Source: Marinospirillum alkalitolerans (GTDB taxonomy: Bacteria; Pseudomonadota; Gammaproteobacteria; Pseudomonadales; Halomonadaceae). Taken from it: a stretch of DNA of 64,000 nt. Position 1 is the stretch's first letter. Every line of letters begins with the position of its first letter. Positions 8,620 through 16,086 of the stretch are shown here, in pieces. The notes beneath the pieces are model-generated. The model was not told the DNA's origin and ran no database searches. It saw only the letters and a list, made by a program, of their open reading frames with translations. The DNA lies in assembly GCF_045055655.1 (NCBI RefSeq), contig NZ_JBANFI010000002.1, forward strand, positions 310,001-374,000, read 5' to 3'. Position numbers and translations under genes: made by a program.

Positions 8620-9036
8620 ATGTTGAAAAAACTTCTCTTCACCCTCGCCTGCTGTTTGATCAGCTTACCCTTGCTGGCAGCGGATCTGGTGGTCATCGCC
8701 CATCCATCCGTACCGGACGGCCTGAGCCAAAATCAGATCCGTGATATCTATCTTGGCCGTAACCAGCAGCTGCCGAATGGCCAGCAAGCCACGCCTATCG
8801 AAATGAGCGATAACTCGCCCCTCAAGGCCAGCTTTCATACTCAAGTGACAGGCCGCTCTTTGGCCCAGCTGAATGCCTTCTGGTCACAGCAGGTCTTTAC
8901 CGGTCGCGGCCAACCACCGCGCAGTGTTGAAAGCCCTGCCGCAATGCGTGCAGCCGTCGCGGCCACACCCGGTGCACTGGGCTATCTGCCGGCCAGTGAA
9001 GTCGATGCCAGTGTCAAGGTGCTGCTGCGCCCTTAA
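8620..9036 (+). CDS. Small PstS-like periplasmic binding protein
   Basis: A protein of 138 aa with a signal peptide (cleavage after LLAA, about residue 20) and a single lobe resembling the N-terminal half of phosphate-binding PstS: DLVVIAHPSVPDGLSQNQIRDIYLGR, then ALGYLPASEVDASVKVL. Full PstS is about 320 aa, so this is the short, stand-alone subfamily, not an ABC transporter subunit; no pstCAB genes are present. AAGGAGG (8606-8612) is 7 nt before ATG 8620 and only 1 nt before the upstream ATG 8614, which settles the start. It ends a chemoreceptor-porin-binding protein set. A role in presenting phosphate or another oxyanion to the receptor is inference. Confidence 0.8.
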   Translation: MLKKLLFTLACCLISLPLLAADLVVIAHPSVPDGLSQNQIRDIYLGRNQQLPNGQQATPIEMSDNSPLKASFHTQVTGRSLAQLNAFWSQQVFTGRGQPPRSVESPAAMRAAVAATPGALGYLPASEVDASVKVLLRP

Positions 9037-9063
9037 AATCTGATCCGCCTTTAGGCTCTCAAC

Positions 9064-9094
9064 AGCGTGGAGCACCTCGCCGTGCTCCATCGCT
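9064..9094 (+). terminator. Strong hairpin after the porin/binding-protein genes
   Basis: TGGAGCAC (9068-9075) pairs with GTGCTCCA (9082-9089) around a 6-nt loop, extended by AGCG/CGCT outside a single bulged T. The stem starts 27 nt after the stop codon. The downstream tract GATCCTTCTAT is only partly U-rich, so termination efficiency is uncertain. Confidence 0.55.
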
Positions 9095-9184
9095 GATCCT
9101 TCTATCACGATCACACCTCCCTCGGCTGCCTACTGCCTCACGCAAAAGTAGGGTAAAATGCCAGCCTTCATTTGCGGAGGCCCT

Positions 9185-9385
9185 ATGCAGATCACTCTTA
9201 ATGGTCAGGCTTATTCCTGCAGCGCTGCACTCACCATCAGCGCCCTGCTGGATGAACTTGGTTTCACCGGACAGCGCCTCGCGGTCGAAGTGAATCAAGC
9301 GATTGTCCCCAAAAGTCAGCACGCCACCTACCAGCTTCAAGCTGAAGACAGGGTCGAAATTGTGCACGCGATAGGCGGTGGCTAA
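9185..9385 (+). CDS. thiS: Sulfur carrier protein ThiS
   Basis: ThiS is a ubiquitin-like protein of 66 aa, thiocarboxylated at its C-terminus to donate sulfur for the thiazole ring of thiamine. Seen: the MQITLNGQ start, a hydrophobic core LTISALLDELG, the EVNQAIVPKSQ strand, and the essential C-terminal di-glycine in HAIGGG. GCGGAGG (9174-9180) is 4 nt before ATG 9185. An ATG at 9158 would add nine residues absent from the family. thiG follows after 88 nt. No thiF, thiH, thiE or thiC lies in the window. No TPP riboswitch was found upstream; a possible -10, TAAAAT, sits at 9154-9159. Confidence 0.95.
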   Translation: MQITLNGQAYSCSAALTISALLDELGFTGQRLAVEVNQAIVPKSQHATYQLQAEDRVEIVHAIGGG

Positions 9386-9473
9386 AGGCAAGACATGAGC
9401 ACTCTGAGGCACAGCATCCTCTCGCTAACCTGGCTGCTGTCCTGCTTTTCTGTTTTAACAATCCGAGGTGGCT

Positions 9474-10271
9474 ATGTATTCAGCAGCAGAACAAGAGACC
9501 TTCCAGATCGGCACCCGCCGCTTTTCTTCTCGCCTTCTGGTCGGTACCGGCAAATACAAGGATATGAATGAGACGCGCGATGCGATTGCCGCTTCTGGCG
9601 CTGAGATCGTCACTGTCGCCATCCGCCGGACCAATATCGGCCAGAACCCCGGCGAACCGAACCTTTTGGATGTGATCTCGCCCGAGCGCTATACCCTGCT
9701 TCCTAATACAGCCGGCTGCTACACAGCCCAAGAAGCAGTGCGGACGTGTCAGCTGGCGCGTGAGCTGCTCGATGGGCACAATCTGGTTAAGCTTGAAGTG
9801 CTGGGCGATCAAAAAACCCTCTATCCCAATATGCGCGAAACACTGGCCGCCACCGAAACGCTGATCGCCGATGGCTTTGAGGTAATGGTCTACTGCAATG
9901 ATGATCCTATTGCCGCCAAGGAACTCGAACAAATGGGCTGCGTGGCGATTATGCCGCTAGGCTCCTTGATCGGCTCTGGGCTCGGTATTCTCAATCCACA
10001 CAATATCCGTCTGATCATGGAAGAAGCCCAAGTGCCAATCCTGGTCGATGCTGGTGTCGGCACCGCTTCTGATGCCGCCATCGCCATGGAAATGGGGTGT
10101 GATGGCGTCCTGATGAACACCGCGATCGCCCATGCCCGCAATCCCATCTTAATGGCCAGCGCGATGAAAAAAGCCATTGAAGCTGGCCGTGACGCCTTTC
10201 TTGCTGGACGTATGCCCAAAAAGGCCTATGCCAGCGCCAGCTCTCCACTTGAAGGACTGATTCATTCATGA
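9474..10271 (+). CDS. thiG: Thiazole synthase ThiG
   Basis: ThiG condenses 1-deoxyxylulose-5-phosphate, dehydroglycine or iminoglycine, and ThiS-thiocarboxylate into thiazole phosphate. The protein is 265 aa, a TIM barrel with the family blocks SRLLVGTGKY, NTAGCYTAQEAV, the Schiff-base lysine strand VKLEVLGD, PLGSLIGSGLGI, ILVDAGVGTASDA and GVLMNTAIAHA. ATG 9474 has CGAGG 5 nt upstream. The GTG at 9468 overlaps that Shine-Dalgarno and is less likely. The stop overlaps the trmB start by 4 nt (ATGA), so the two are translationally coupled, an arrangement also common in Pseudomonas relatives. Confidence 0.97.
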   Translation: MYSAAEQETFQIGTRRFSSRLLVGTGKYKDMNETRDAIAASGAEIVTVAIRRTNIGQNPGEPNLLDVISPERYTLLPNTAGCYTAQEAVRTCQLARELLDGHNLVKLEVLGDQKTLYPNMRETLAATETLIADGFEVMVYCNDDPIAAKELEQMGCVAIMPLGSLIGSGLGILNPHNIRLIMEEAQVPILVDAGVGTASDAAIAMEMGCDGVLMNTAIAHARNPILMASAMKKAIEAGRDAFLAGRMPKKAYASASSPLEGLIHS

Positions 10272-11032
10272 GCACCGATGCACCCCAACAACCCACACCG
10301 CCCACAACATCTGTTTTGGGTGTGAACAAGCACGACCGCGCGGATGATGCGATCCATGACAAGCGCATTAAGAGCTTTGTACTCCGCCAGGGGCGGATGA
10401 CCGCTGCCCAGCAGCGCGGCATGGATGACTACTGGCCCCAGTTTGGGCGTACTATCGAGCAGGGCCCCTTTGATCCCGAGGCAGTGTTTGGTCGTCAGGC
10501 CCCACTGGTGGTCGAAGTCGGCTTTGGTATGGGCGCATCTTTATTGGCCCAAGCCCAAGCCATGCCTGATCACGACTTTGTGGGTATCGAGGTGCATCAA
10601 CCGGGTGTGGGTAAGTTATTGTGTGAAGCGGGGGATTTAGGACTGACGAATCTGCGCGTCTATCGTGCAGATGCTGTGGAAGTGCTCCACCAGTGCTTTG
10701 CTGAAAACACCATTGACCTCTTCCAGCTCTTCTTTCCCGATCCCTGGCATAAAAAGAAGCACCATAAGCGCCGGATCGTGCAGCCACCTTTTGTTGAAGC
10801 TATTCGTACGCGCCTCAAGCTGGGTGGACGCTTTCATCTGGCCACCGATTGGGAGGCCTATGCCGAGCATATGCGCGATGTGATGAATGCCGCACCGGGT
10901 TACCAGAACACCGCAGCAGAAGGTGAGGATTTTGTGCCGCGTCCTGCCTCTCGCCCACTGACCAAGTTTGAACAGCGGGGCGAGCGGCTTGGTCATGGTG
11001 TCTGGGATCTGATTTATCAGCGCAGCGCCTAA
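10268..11032 (+). CDS. trmB: tRNA (guanine-N7-)-methyltransferase
   Basis: TrmB methylates G46 in the variable loop of tRNA with SAM. The protein is 254 aa with a class I methyltransferase fold: LVVEVGFGMGASLLAQA (SAM-binding glycine motif), FVGIEVHQPGVGKLL, NLRVYRADAVEVL, then the signature LFFPDPWHKKKHHKRRIV containing the catalytic Asp region. The first ~50 residues, including RIKSFVLRQGRMTAAQQ, match the N-terminal extension of bacterial TrmB. The start codon overlaps the thiG stop. A 7-bp inverted repeat lies just after the stop. Confidence 0.97.
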   Translation: MSTDAPQQPTPPTTSVLGVNKHDRADDAIHDKRIKSFVLRQGRMTAAQQRGMDDYWPQFGRTIEQGPFDPEAVFGRQAPLVVEVGFGMGASLLAQAQAMPDHDFVGIEVHQPGVGKLLCEAGDLGLTNLRVYRADAVEVLHQCFAENTIDLFQLFFPDPWHKKKHHKRRIVQPPFVEAIRTRLKLGGRFHLATDWEAYAEHMRDVMNAAPGYQNTAAEGEDFVPRPASRPLTKFEQRGERLGHGVWDLIYQRSA

Positions 11033-11038
11033 CACCAA

Positions 11039-11068
11039 CCGGCGTGCCTTCAGTCAGAGGGACGCCGG
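11039..11068. terminator. Inverted repeat between convergent trmB and azurin genes
   Basis: CCGGCGT (11039-11045) pairs with ACGCCGG (11062-11068), with a possible inner CC/GG extension. It sits between two convergent genes and could end transcription from either side, but neither side has a clear run of U. On the minus strand, a TTTTTT run at 11091-11096 comes before the hairpin, not after it. Confidence 0.4.
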
Positions 11069-11098
11069 ATGACTCACTGAGACACGCCAAAAAAGGGC

Positions 11099-11542
11099 CT
11101 AGCCTTCGATGATCAGCTTGCCGCGCATCATCATGCTATGGCCGGGGAAGGAACAGAAGTAGGTCAGATCACGACCACGTAGCTCAGTGACCGAGAACTC
11201 CACACTGGTCTGCTCACCACCGCCAATCAAACCTGTTGCCGCCAGCACGCGCGAATCGCCAGCAGGAACATAGTCCTGATCGACTCCAGCTCGAATCGCA
11301 TCAGTGGACAGCCCCTGCACCTGATCGGTTTCTGCTAGCACCCAGTTATGCCCCATCGCATTGCGTGGCAGACGACCACTATGGGTCAGTGTTAAGCGCA
11401 CCCGCTCACAACTGGCTGGCACCACCAGCTCTGCTGCTGAAAAGCGCATTTGATCATTACTATCAATCGTCAGCTCACAGGTGGCCGCCTGCACGCTCAT
11501 CGACATCACTAAAGCGATAACACTCACAAGAATCAACTTCAT
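11099..11542 (-). CDS. azu: Azurin, periplasmic blue copper protein
   Basis: A type 1 copper electron carrier, 147 aa with a signal peptide cleaved near residue 19 (SVQA). Copper ligands are all present: H65 in AMGHNWVL, C130 and H135 in YFCSFPGHS, and axial M139 in SMMMRG. C22 and C45 match the structural disulfide of azurins. The mature protein is about 128 residues, exactly the family norm. Azurin donates electrons in respiration, for example to nitrite reductase, cytochrome oxidase or peroxidase; no such partner is in the window. ATG 11542 follows GGAGGAGGT by 8 nt; a GTG at 11545 is also possible. The gene stands alone with its own promoter. Confidence 0.95.
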   Translation of the reverse strand: MKLILVSVIALVMSMSVQAATCELTIDSNDQMRFSAAELVVPASCERVRLTLTHSGRLPRNAMGHNWVLAETDQVQGLSTDAIRAGVDQDYVPAGDSRVLAATGLIGGGEQTSVEFSVTELRGRDLTYFCSFPGHSMMMRGKLIIEG

Positions 11543-11570
11543 CACTGATCACCTCCTCCATAAAACCCCC

Positions 11571-11609
11571 AATTTAATAGCAGCTCATTTTATTTGCAAA
11601 TGATTTTCA
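11571..11609 (-). promoter_or_regulatory. Azurin promoter with overlapping Fur-like box
   Basis: On the minus strand, TTGCAA (11594-11599) and TAAATT (11571-11576) form -35 and -10 boxes 17 bp apart. Overlapping the -35 is TGCAAATGATTTTCA (11595-11609), a near-palindrome matching 11 of 14 defined positions of the 7-1-7 Fur consensus TGATAAT-N-ATTATCA. If real, Fur-Fe would repress azurin. The assignment of regulator is inference. Confidence 0.45.
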
Positions 11610-11658
11610 AAAGCGATAAAAAAGTGAGACAAAACCTGCATCCAACCCTTCGCTAGGC

Positions 11659-11664
11659 TATAAT
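11659..11664 (+). promoter_or_regulatory. -10 box of the ahcY transcript
   Basis: A perfect TATAAT placed so that transcription would begin near 11671, just ahead of the SAH aptamer stem that starts at 11674. The -35 region is poor (CTGCAT at 17-bp spacing). Confidence 0.6.
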
Positions 11665-11673
11665 TGCAGCTCA

Positions 11674-11739
11674 GCTTTGAGGGGCGTTGCAGCAGTGATC
11701 ACTGTCAGGCTCAAAGCAGAACACCCTTCAACGACGCCC
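11674..11739 (+). promoter_or_regulatory. SAH (S-adenosylhomocysteine) riboswitch
   Basis: The RNA leader upstream of ahcY has the SAH aptamer architecture. P1 is GCTTTGAG (11674-11681) pairing with CTCAAAGC (11710-11717). P2 is CAGT-GATC-ACTG (11693-11704). The pseudoknot P4 pairs GGGCGT (11682-11687) with ACGCCC (11734-11739), helped by the flanking TTG/CAA. Conserved unpaired bases around GCGTTGC and TCAGGCTC agree with the family. SAH binding is known to turn on ahcY, so the cell makes the hydrolase when its toxic substrate accumulates. The expression platform is probably the 50 nt to the start codon, through exposure of the ribosome site. Confidence 0.93.
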
Positions 11740-11795
11740 GTTAAACTCAAAAGATTCAGCCACCAGCTGAGTCCTTTTTGCTCAACGGAGTGTTT

Positions 11796-13184
11796 ATGAC
11801 AGATTTTACTGATTACAAGGTCGCGGATATCACGCTGGCAGATTGGGGCCGCAAAGAGCTGCGCATCGCAGAAAGTGAAATGCCAGCACTGATGGCGATT
11901 CGCGCCAAGTATCGCGCTGAACAGCCCCTGAAAGGTGCACGGATCGCTGGTTGTATCCACATGACCATTCAGACCGGTGTCCTGATCGAAACGCTAGTCG
12001 ATCTGGGCGCTGAAGTACGCTGGTCTTCGTGCAATATCTTCTCGACCCAGGATCACGCTGCGGCGGCAATTGCGGCAGCTGGGATTCCTGTCTTTGCATG
12101 GAAGGGTGAGACAGAAGAAGAGTATCTCTGGTGCATCAAGCAAACCATCGAAAAAGATGGCTGGGTGCCCAACATGGTCTTAGATGATGGCGGCGATCTG
12201 ACCGAAATCCTGCACAACGAATATCCTCAACTGATTGAAGGCATTCATGGTGTTTCTGAAGAAACCACCACAGGTGTGCATCGTCTGATCGAGATGATGA
12301 AAAAAGGCACGCTGAAAATCCCAGCGATCAATGTCAACGATGCTGTCACTAAGTCCAAAAACGACAACAAGTATGGTTGCCGCCACAGCCTCAATGATGC
12401 GATCAAGCGCGCGACCGACCACCTGCTCTCAGGCAAGCAAGCCTTGGTCATCGGCTATGGCGATGTGGGTAAGGGTTCCGCCGCTTCTTTGCGCCAAGAA
12501 GGCATGATCGTCAAGGTCACCGAGGTCGATCCCATCTGCGCCATGCAGGCCTGCATGGATGGCTATGAGGTGGTTTCTCCCTATCTAAACGGCCAGAACA
12601 CAGGCACAGATGCAGGTATCGATACCGCCCTGCTGGGTAAAATTGATCTAGTGGTCACCACCACAGGTAACGTCAATGTTTGCGATGCACCCATGCTGAA
12701 AGCCCTCAAAAAAGGCGCGCTGGTGTGCAATATCGGCCACTTTGATAACGAAATCGATACCGCCTTTATGCGCAAAAACTGGGGCTGGCAGGAAATCAAA
12801 CCCCAGGTACACAAGATCTTCCGCGATGGTCAACCTGAGCAGTTTGATGAGGCCAGCGCTGATTATCTGATCCTGCTGTCAGAAGGTCGTTTGGTCAACC
12901 TAGGCAACGCGACCGGCCACCCCAGCCGCATTATGGATGGCTCTTTTGCTAACCAGGTTCTGGCGCAGATCCACCTCTATCAGGCCGGCTTTGCCCATCT
13001 TTCTGCTGCTGAAAAAGCACAGCGCATCACGGTTGAAGTGCTGCCCAAGCAGCTGGATGAAGAAGTCGCCCGCTATATGGTAGAAGGTTTTGGCGGGGTC
13101 ATCACTCAGCTCACTCAAGATCAAGCTGATTATCTGGGTGTGCCCCAGCAAGGGCCCTTTAAGCCAGAAGCCTACCGCTACTAG
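11796..13184 (+). CDS. ahcY: Adenosylhomocysteinase (SAH hydrolase)
   Basis: AhcY cleaves SAH to adenosine and homocysteine, clearing the by-product of SAM-dependent methylation. The protein is 462 aa. Family blocks: ARIAGCIHMTIQTGVLIETL, SSCNIFSTQDHAAAA, the NAD-binding GYGDVGKGSAASLR, GNVNVCDAPML, and the C-terminal KPEAYRY that closes the active site of the neighbouring subunit. An insertion around EEEYLWCIKQTI is the ~40-residue segment typical of proteobacterial enzymes. ATG 11796 has ACGGAG 5 nt upstream; a TTG at 11778 is unlikely. It is controlled by the SAH riboswitch just upstream and followed by a strong terminator. metF, the next methyl-cycle enzyme, is 6.5 kb downstream. Confidence 0.98.
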   Translation: MTDFTDYKVADITLADWGRKELRIAESEMPALMAIRAKYRAEQPLKGARIAGCIHMTIQTGVLIETLVDLGAEVRWSSCNIFSTQDHAAAAIAAAGIPVFAWKGETEEEYLWCIKQTIEKDGWVPNMVLDDGGDLTEILHNEYPQLIEGIHGVSEETTTGVHRLIEMMKKGTLKIPAINVNDAVTKSKNDNKYGCRHSLNDAIKRATDHLLSGKQALVIGYGDVGKGSAASLRQEGMIVKVTEVDPICAMQACMDGYEVVSPYLNGQNTGTDAGIDTALLGKIDLVVTTTGNVNVCDAPMLKALKKGALVCNIGHFDNEIDTAFMRKNWGWQEIKPQVHKIFRDGQPEQFDEASADYLILLSEGRLVNLGNATGHPSRIMDGSFANQVLAQIHLYQAGFAHLSAAEKAQRITVEVLPKQLDEEVARYMVEGFGGVITQLTQDQADYLGVPQQGPFKPEAYRY

Positions 13185-13201
13185 GCCTTGCGCTGATCAA
13201 G

Positions 13202-13230
13202 AAACCCACGCCTGACGCGTGGGTTTTTTA
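13202..13230 (+). terminator. Rho-independent terminator of ahcY
   Basis: AAACCCACGC (13202-13211) pairs perfectly with GCGTGGGTTT (13217-13226) around a 5-nt loop, and the stem runs into TTTTTTA. It is 17 nt after the stop codon. Confidence 0.92.
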
Positions 13231-13300
13231 TTTTAGTTTTCGTTGTTGCTCACAGAGTTTATGCTAGTCTGAATCTATCGTCGTTTTAAGGAGGAAGACA

Positions 13301-16030
13301 GTGAAAGACCTGCCCAAACAGCAATGGCATCATCTCGCCGAAGAGGATGTCTACAACGCCTTGAAGACAGATCATCAAACCGGACTCACCAGCAGTGAGG
13401 TCTCAGAAAGACTGAGTATTTTTGGCGAAAATGCCATTTCCGCCCAAAAACCTATCTCCCCTTTTAAACGCTTTATTCTGCAATTTCACAATCCGCTGAT
13501 TTATATCCTGCTCGTCGCCACACTGGTGACTTTTTTCTTAAAGGAATATATCGATTCTGCGGTCATCTTTGGTGTCGTCATCATCAATGCCATTATCGGC
13601 TATCTGCAAGAAGCCAAGGCAGAAGATGCGATCAACTCGCTCAAACGCATGATGTCGGCCTCCGCCAGTGTCATCCGTGACGGTAAGAAGGTATCGATTG
13701 AAGCCACGCAGCTGGTGCCCGGCGATCTGGTGCTACTGGCTTCAGGCGATAAGGTGCCCGCTGATATGCGCCTGGTCAAATGCCGTGACATGCAGATCGA
13801 TGAATCGGCTCTGACAGGTGAATCCGTTGCGGTACAAAAAGAATGCACCCTGCTTGAGCAGGACACCGTACTCGGTGATCGCGTTAATATGGCTTTTGCT
13901 GGCACGCTGGTCACCTATGGCGGCGGCATGGGGATCGTCACCGCGACAGGCGACGACACAGAAACCGGCAAGATCGCCGATATGATCTCTCAGGCAGTCA
14001 GCCTTGATACGCCGCTGACGCAGAAGATCCATGCGTTCAGTAAAATCCTGCTGTATGTGATTCTCGGCCTCGCCGTGATCACCTTTGCTGTTGGCCTGCT
14101 CCACGGTCAGGATTGGGTCAGCACCTTTATGGCTGCGGTCGCACTCGCGGTTGCCGCAATTCCCGAAGGTCTACCTGCTGTTGTGACCATCACACTGGCA
14201 ATTGGTGTGCGCCGCATGGCACTGCGTAACGCCATCGTGCGTAAACTGCCTGCGGTTGAAACCCTTGGCTCGACCACGATTATCTGCTCGGATAAAACCG
14301 GCACCCTGACCGAAAACCAGATGACAGTGCAAAAAATCTTTGCCGGTGATCAGGAGTATGATCTTTCAGGTAGTGGCTATCAGCCAGAAGGCGAGATTAA
14401 AAACGGGCAGGGCGAGACCCTAGCCGATCTGCCCGAAGGCCTGCGCCTGTGTTTGCTGGCTGGCACCATCAGCAATGACTCCCAGCTGCTGCAAGAAAAT
14501 GGCTTATGGAAGGTGCAGGGCGATCCGACCGAAGGCGCACTGATCGCATCCGCTGTTAAAGCAGGCCTGGCACAAGAAGAGCAGATGCAAGCCTATCCGC
14601 GTCTGGATGTCATTCCTTTTGAATCCGATCGCCAGTATATGGCGACCCTGCATCAGTTTGATGCCGAACAGAACATCATCTTCTTGAAAGGTTCTTTAGA
14701 GCAAACGCTGATTCGCTGCCGTGATGCGCTGGATCAGCAGGGCAACAGTCTAGCACTGGATCGCGACAAGATTACCCAAACTGCCGAACGCTTTGCTGCG
14801 ATGGGCCTGCGCGTACTGTGTATTGCCATGCAAAAGGTGCCCAAAGATGAGCAGACTTTTGAACGCTTCCAGCAGCAAGAAGCCGCTGAGCAGCTGACCT
14901 TTATCGGTCTGCAAGCGATGATCGATCCCCCGCGTGCTGAAGCCATCCGTGCGGTCAATACCTGTCAGAAGGCGGGTATTGCCGTCAAGATGATCACTGG
15001 CGACCACGCCCTCACCGCTAGAGCTATTGCCGAACAAATCGGCATCAATAATCCTGATCCCAGTGCAGATCAGCATCGCGTGCTGACAGGCAAAGAACTG
15101 GCAGAACTGTCTGATCATGAGTTGCTGGCCGAGGTTGAAAAGGTCTCGGTCTTTGCTCGGGTTGCGCCTGAGCAAAAACTGAAGCTGGTCACGGCCTTAC
15201 AGGCCAAGAAGCATGTGGTAGCGATGACAGGCGATGGTGTCAACGATGCACCAGCACTGAAGAAGGCCGATATCGGTGTGGCGATGGGGATCGCCGGTAC
15301 AGAAGTCTCCAAAGAAGCCGCCGATATGATTCTGACCGATGATAACTTTGCCACTATTGAAGGAGCCGTTGAAGAAGGGCGCAACGTCTTTGATAACCTG
15401 CTCAAGTTTATCACTTGGATTCTGCCCACCAATATGGGGCAGGGCATGGTGATCATGGTCGCCATCTTAATCGGTGCTTCACTGCCCGTACTGCCGGTAC
15501 AGGCCCTCTGGTTGAACATGACCACGGCGGTGTTTCTCGGTCTGATGCTGGCCTTTGAGCCGCGCGAACCAGGCATTATGAAGCGCATGCCACGCGATCC
15601 CAACTCACCGATTCTGAGCAAGGAAATGGTGGGGCGGATCTTGTCTGTCAGTACGCTGTTGCTGATCGGCGCCTTTGGTCTGTTTAAATGGGCATTAATC
15701 AACGGTGAAACCGAAGAGGTGGCTCGCACCTTGGCCGTCACCCTGTTTGTTGTGGTGCAAAGCGTCTTCTTGTTCAACTGCCGCTCTTTGTCGGTCAGCC
15801 TGTTTAAAACCCCCATCTTCTCCAATCCTTGGATCTGGGGTGGTGTTGGCGCGATGCTGGTTGCGCAGCTGCTGTTTATCTACACCCCTGTGATGAACAC
15901 CCTCTTCCAAAGCGCCCCGCTAGAGCTGGCGCACTGGGGGATGATGCTCGCCTATGGCGTGCTGGTGCTCTTCTTAGTCGAGATCGAGAAAGGCATCTGG
16001 CGCGGCATCAAGGCACGCCGCTCAGCCTGA
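13301..16030 (+). CDS. P2-type cation-transporting P-type ATPase with non-acidic ion site
   Basis: A 909-residue inner-membrane pump. Seen: cation ATPase N-terminal domain (1-60), TM1-2 (60-105), actuator TGES at 172-175, TM4 PEGLP at 288-292, phosphorylated D331 in CSDKTGTLT, nucleotide site KGSLE near 463, hinge TGDGVNDAP at 643-651, and C-terminal TM5-10. TM4 matches Ca2+ (P2A) pumps. In TM5-6, however, the residues equivalent to SERCA N768/E771 are N711/Q714, and those equivalent to N796/T799/D800 are N739/T742/A743, so two acidic ligands are absent. The transported ion is therefore unclear. GTG start with AAGGAGG 6 nt upstream. The gene is monocistronic, between two terminators. Confidence 0.92.
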   Translation: MKDLPKQQWHHLAEEDVYNALKTDHQTGLTSSEVSERLSIFGENAISAQKPISPFKRFILQFHNPLIYILLVATLVTFFLKEYIDSAVIFGVVIINAIIGYLQEAKAEDAINSLKRMMSASASVIRDGKKVSIEATQLVPGDLVLLASGDKVPADMRLVKCRDMQIDESALTGESVAVQKECTLLEQDTVLGDRVNMAFAGTLVTYGGGMGIVTATGDDTETGKIADMISQAVSLDTPLTQKIHAFSKILLYVILGLAVITFAVGLLHGQDWVSTFMAAVALAVAAIPEGLPAVVTITLAIGVRRMALRNAIVRKLPAVETLGSTTIICSDKTGTLTENQMTVQKIFAGDQEYDLSGSGYQPEGEIKNGQGETLADLPEGLRLCLLAGTISNDSQLLQENGLWKVQGDPTEGALIASAVKAGLAQEEQMQAYPRLDVIPFESDRQYMATLHQFDAEQNIIFLKGSLEQTLIRCRDALDQQGNSLALDRDKITQTAERFAAMGLRVLCIAMQKVPKDEQTFERFQQQEAAEQLTFIGLQAMIDPPRAEAIRAVNTCQKAGIAVKMITGDHALTARAIAEQIGINNPDPSADQHRVLTGKELAELSDHELLAEVEKVSVFARVAPEQKLKLVTALQAKKHVVAMTGDGVNDAPALKKADIGVAMGIAGTEVSKEAADMILTDDNFATIEGAVEEGRNVFDNLLKFITWILPTNMGQGMVIMVAILIGASLPVLPVQALWLNMTTAVFLGLMLAFEPREPGIMKRMPRDPNSPILSKEMVGRILSVSTLLLIGAFGLFKWALINGETEEVARTLAVTLFVVVQSVFLFNCRSLSVSLFKTPIFSNPWIWGGVGAMLVAQLLFIYTPVMNTLFQSAPLELAHWGMMLAYGVLVLFLVEIEKGIWRGIKARRSA

Positions 16031-16050
16031 TCAGCATTGATCTTCCCTTC

Positions 16051-16084
16051 ACCTCACTGCTTGCGGGCAGTGAGGTTTTTTTTT
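16051..16084. terminator. Terminator between the ATPase and rluA (convergent)
   Basis: ACCTCACTGC (16051-16060) pairs with GCAGTGAGGT (16067-16076), a perfect 10-bp stem with a 6-nt loop, followed by a run of nine T on the plus strand. It ends the ATPase transcript. The stem may also serve rluA from the other side, though the minus-strand tail lacks a U run. Confidence 0.92.
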
Positions 16085-16086
16085 GC

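Noticed and set aside
9037..9184. TPP riboswitch before thiS
   Set aside because: I looked for the CTGAGA and later conserved blocks of the THI element. They are absent, and the predicted leader is only about 20 nt.
15115..15825. 236-codon open frame antisense to the P-type ATPase
   Set aside because: It is a shadow of the ATPase reading frame: no ribosome site, Ser/Arg-rich translation, no recognisable domain.
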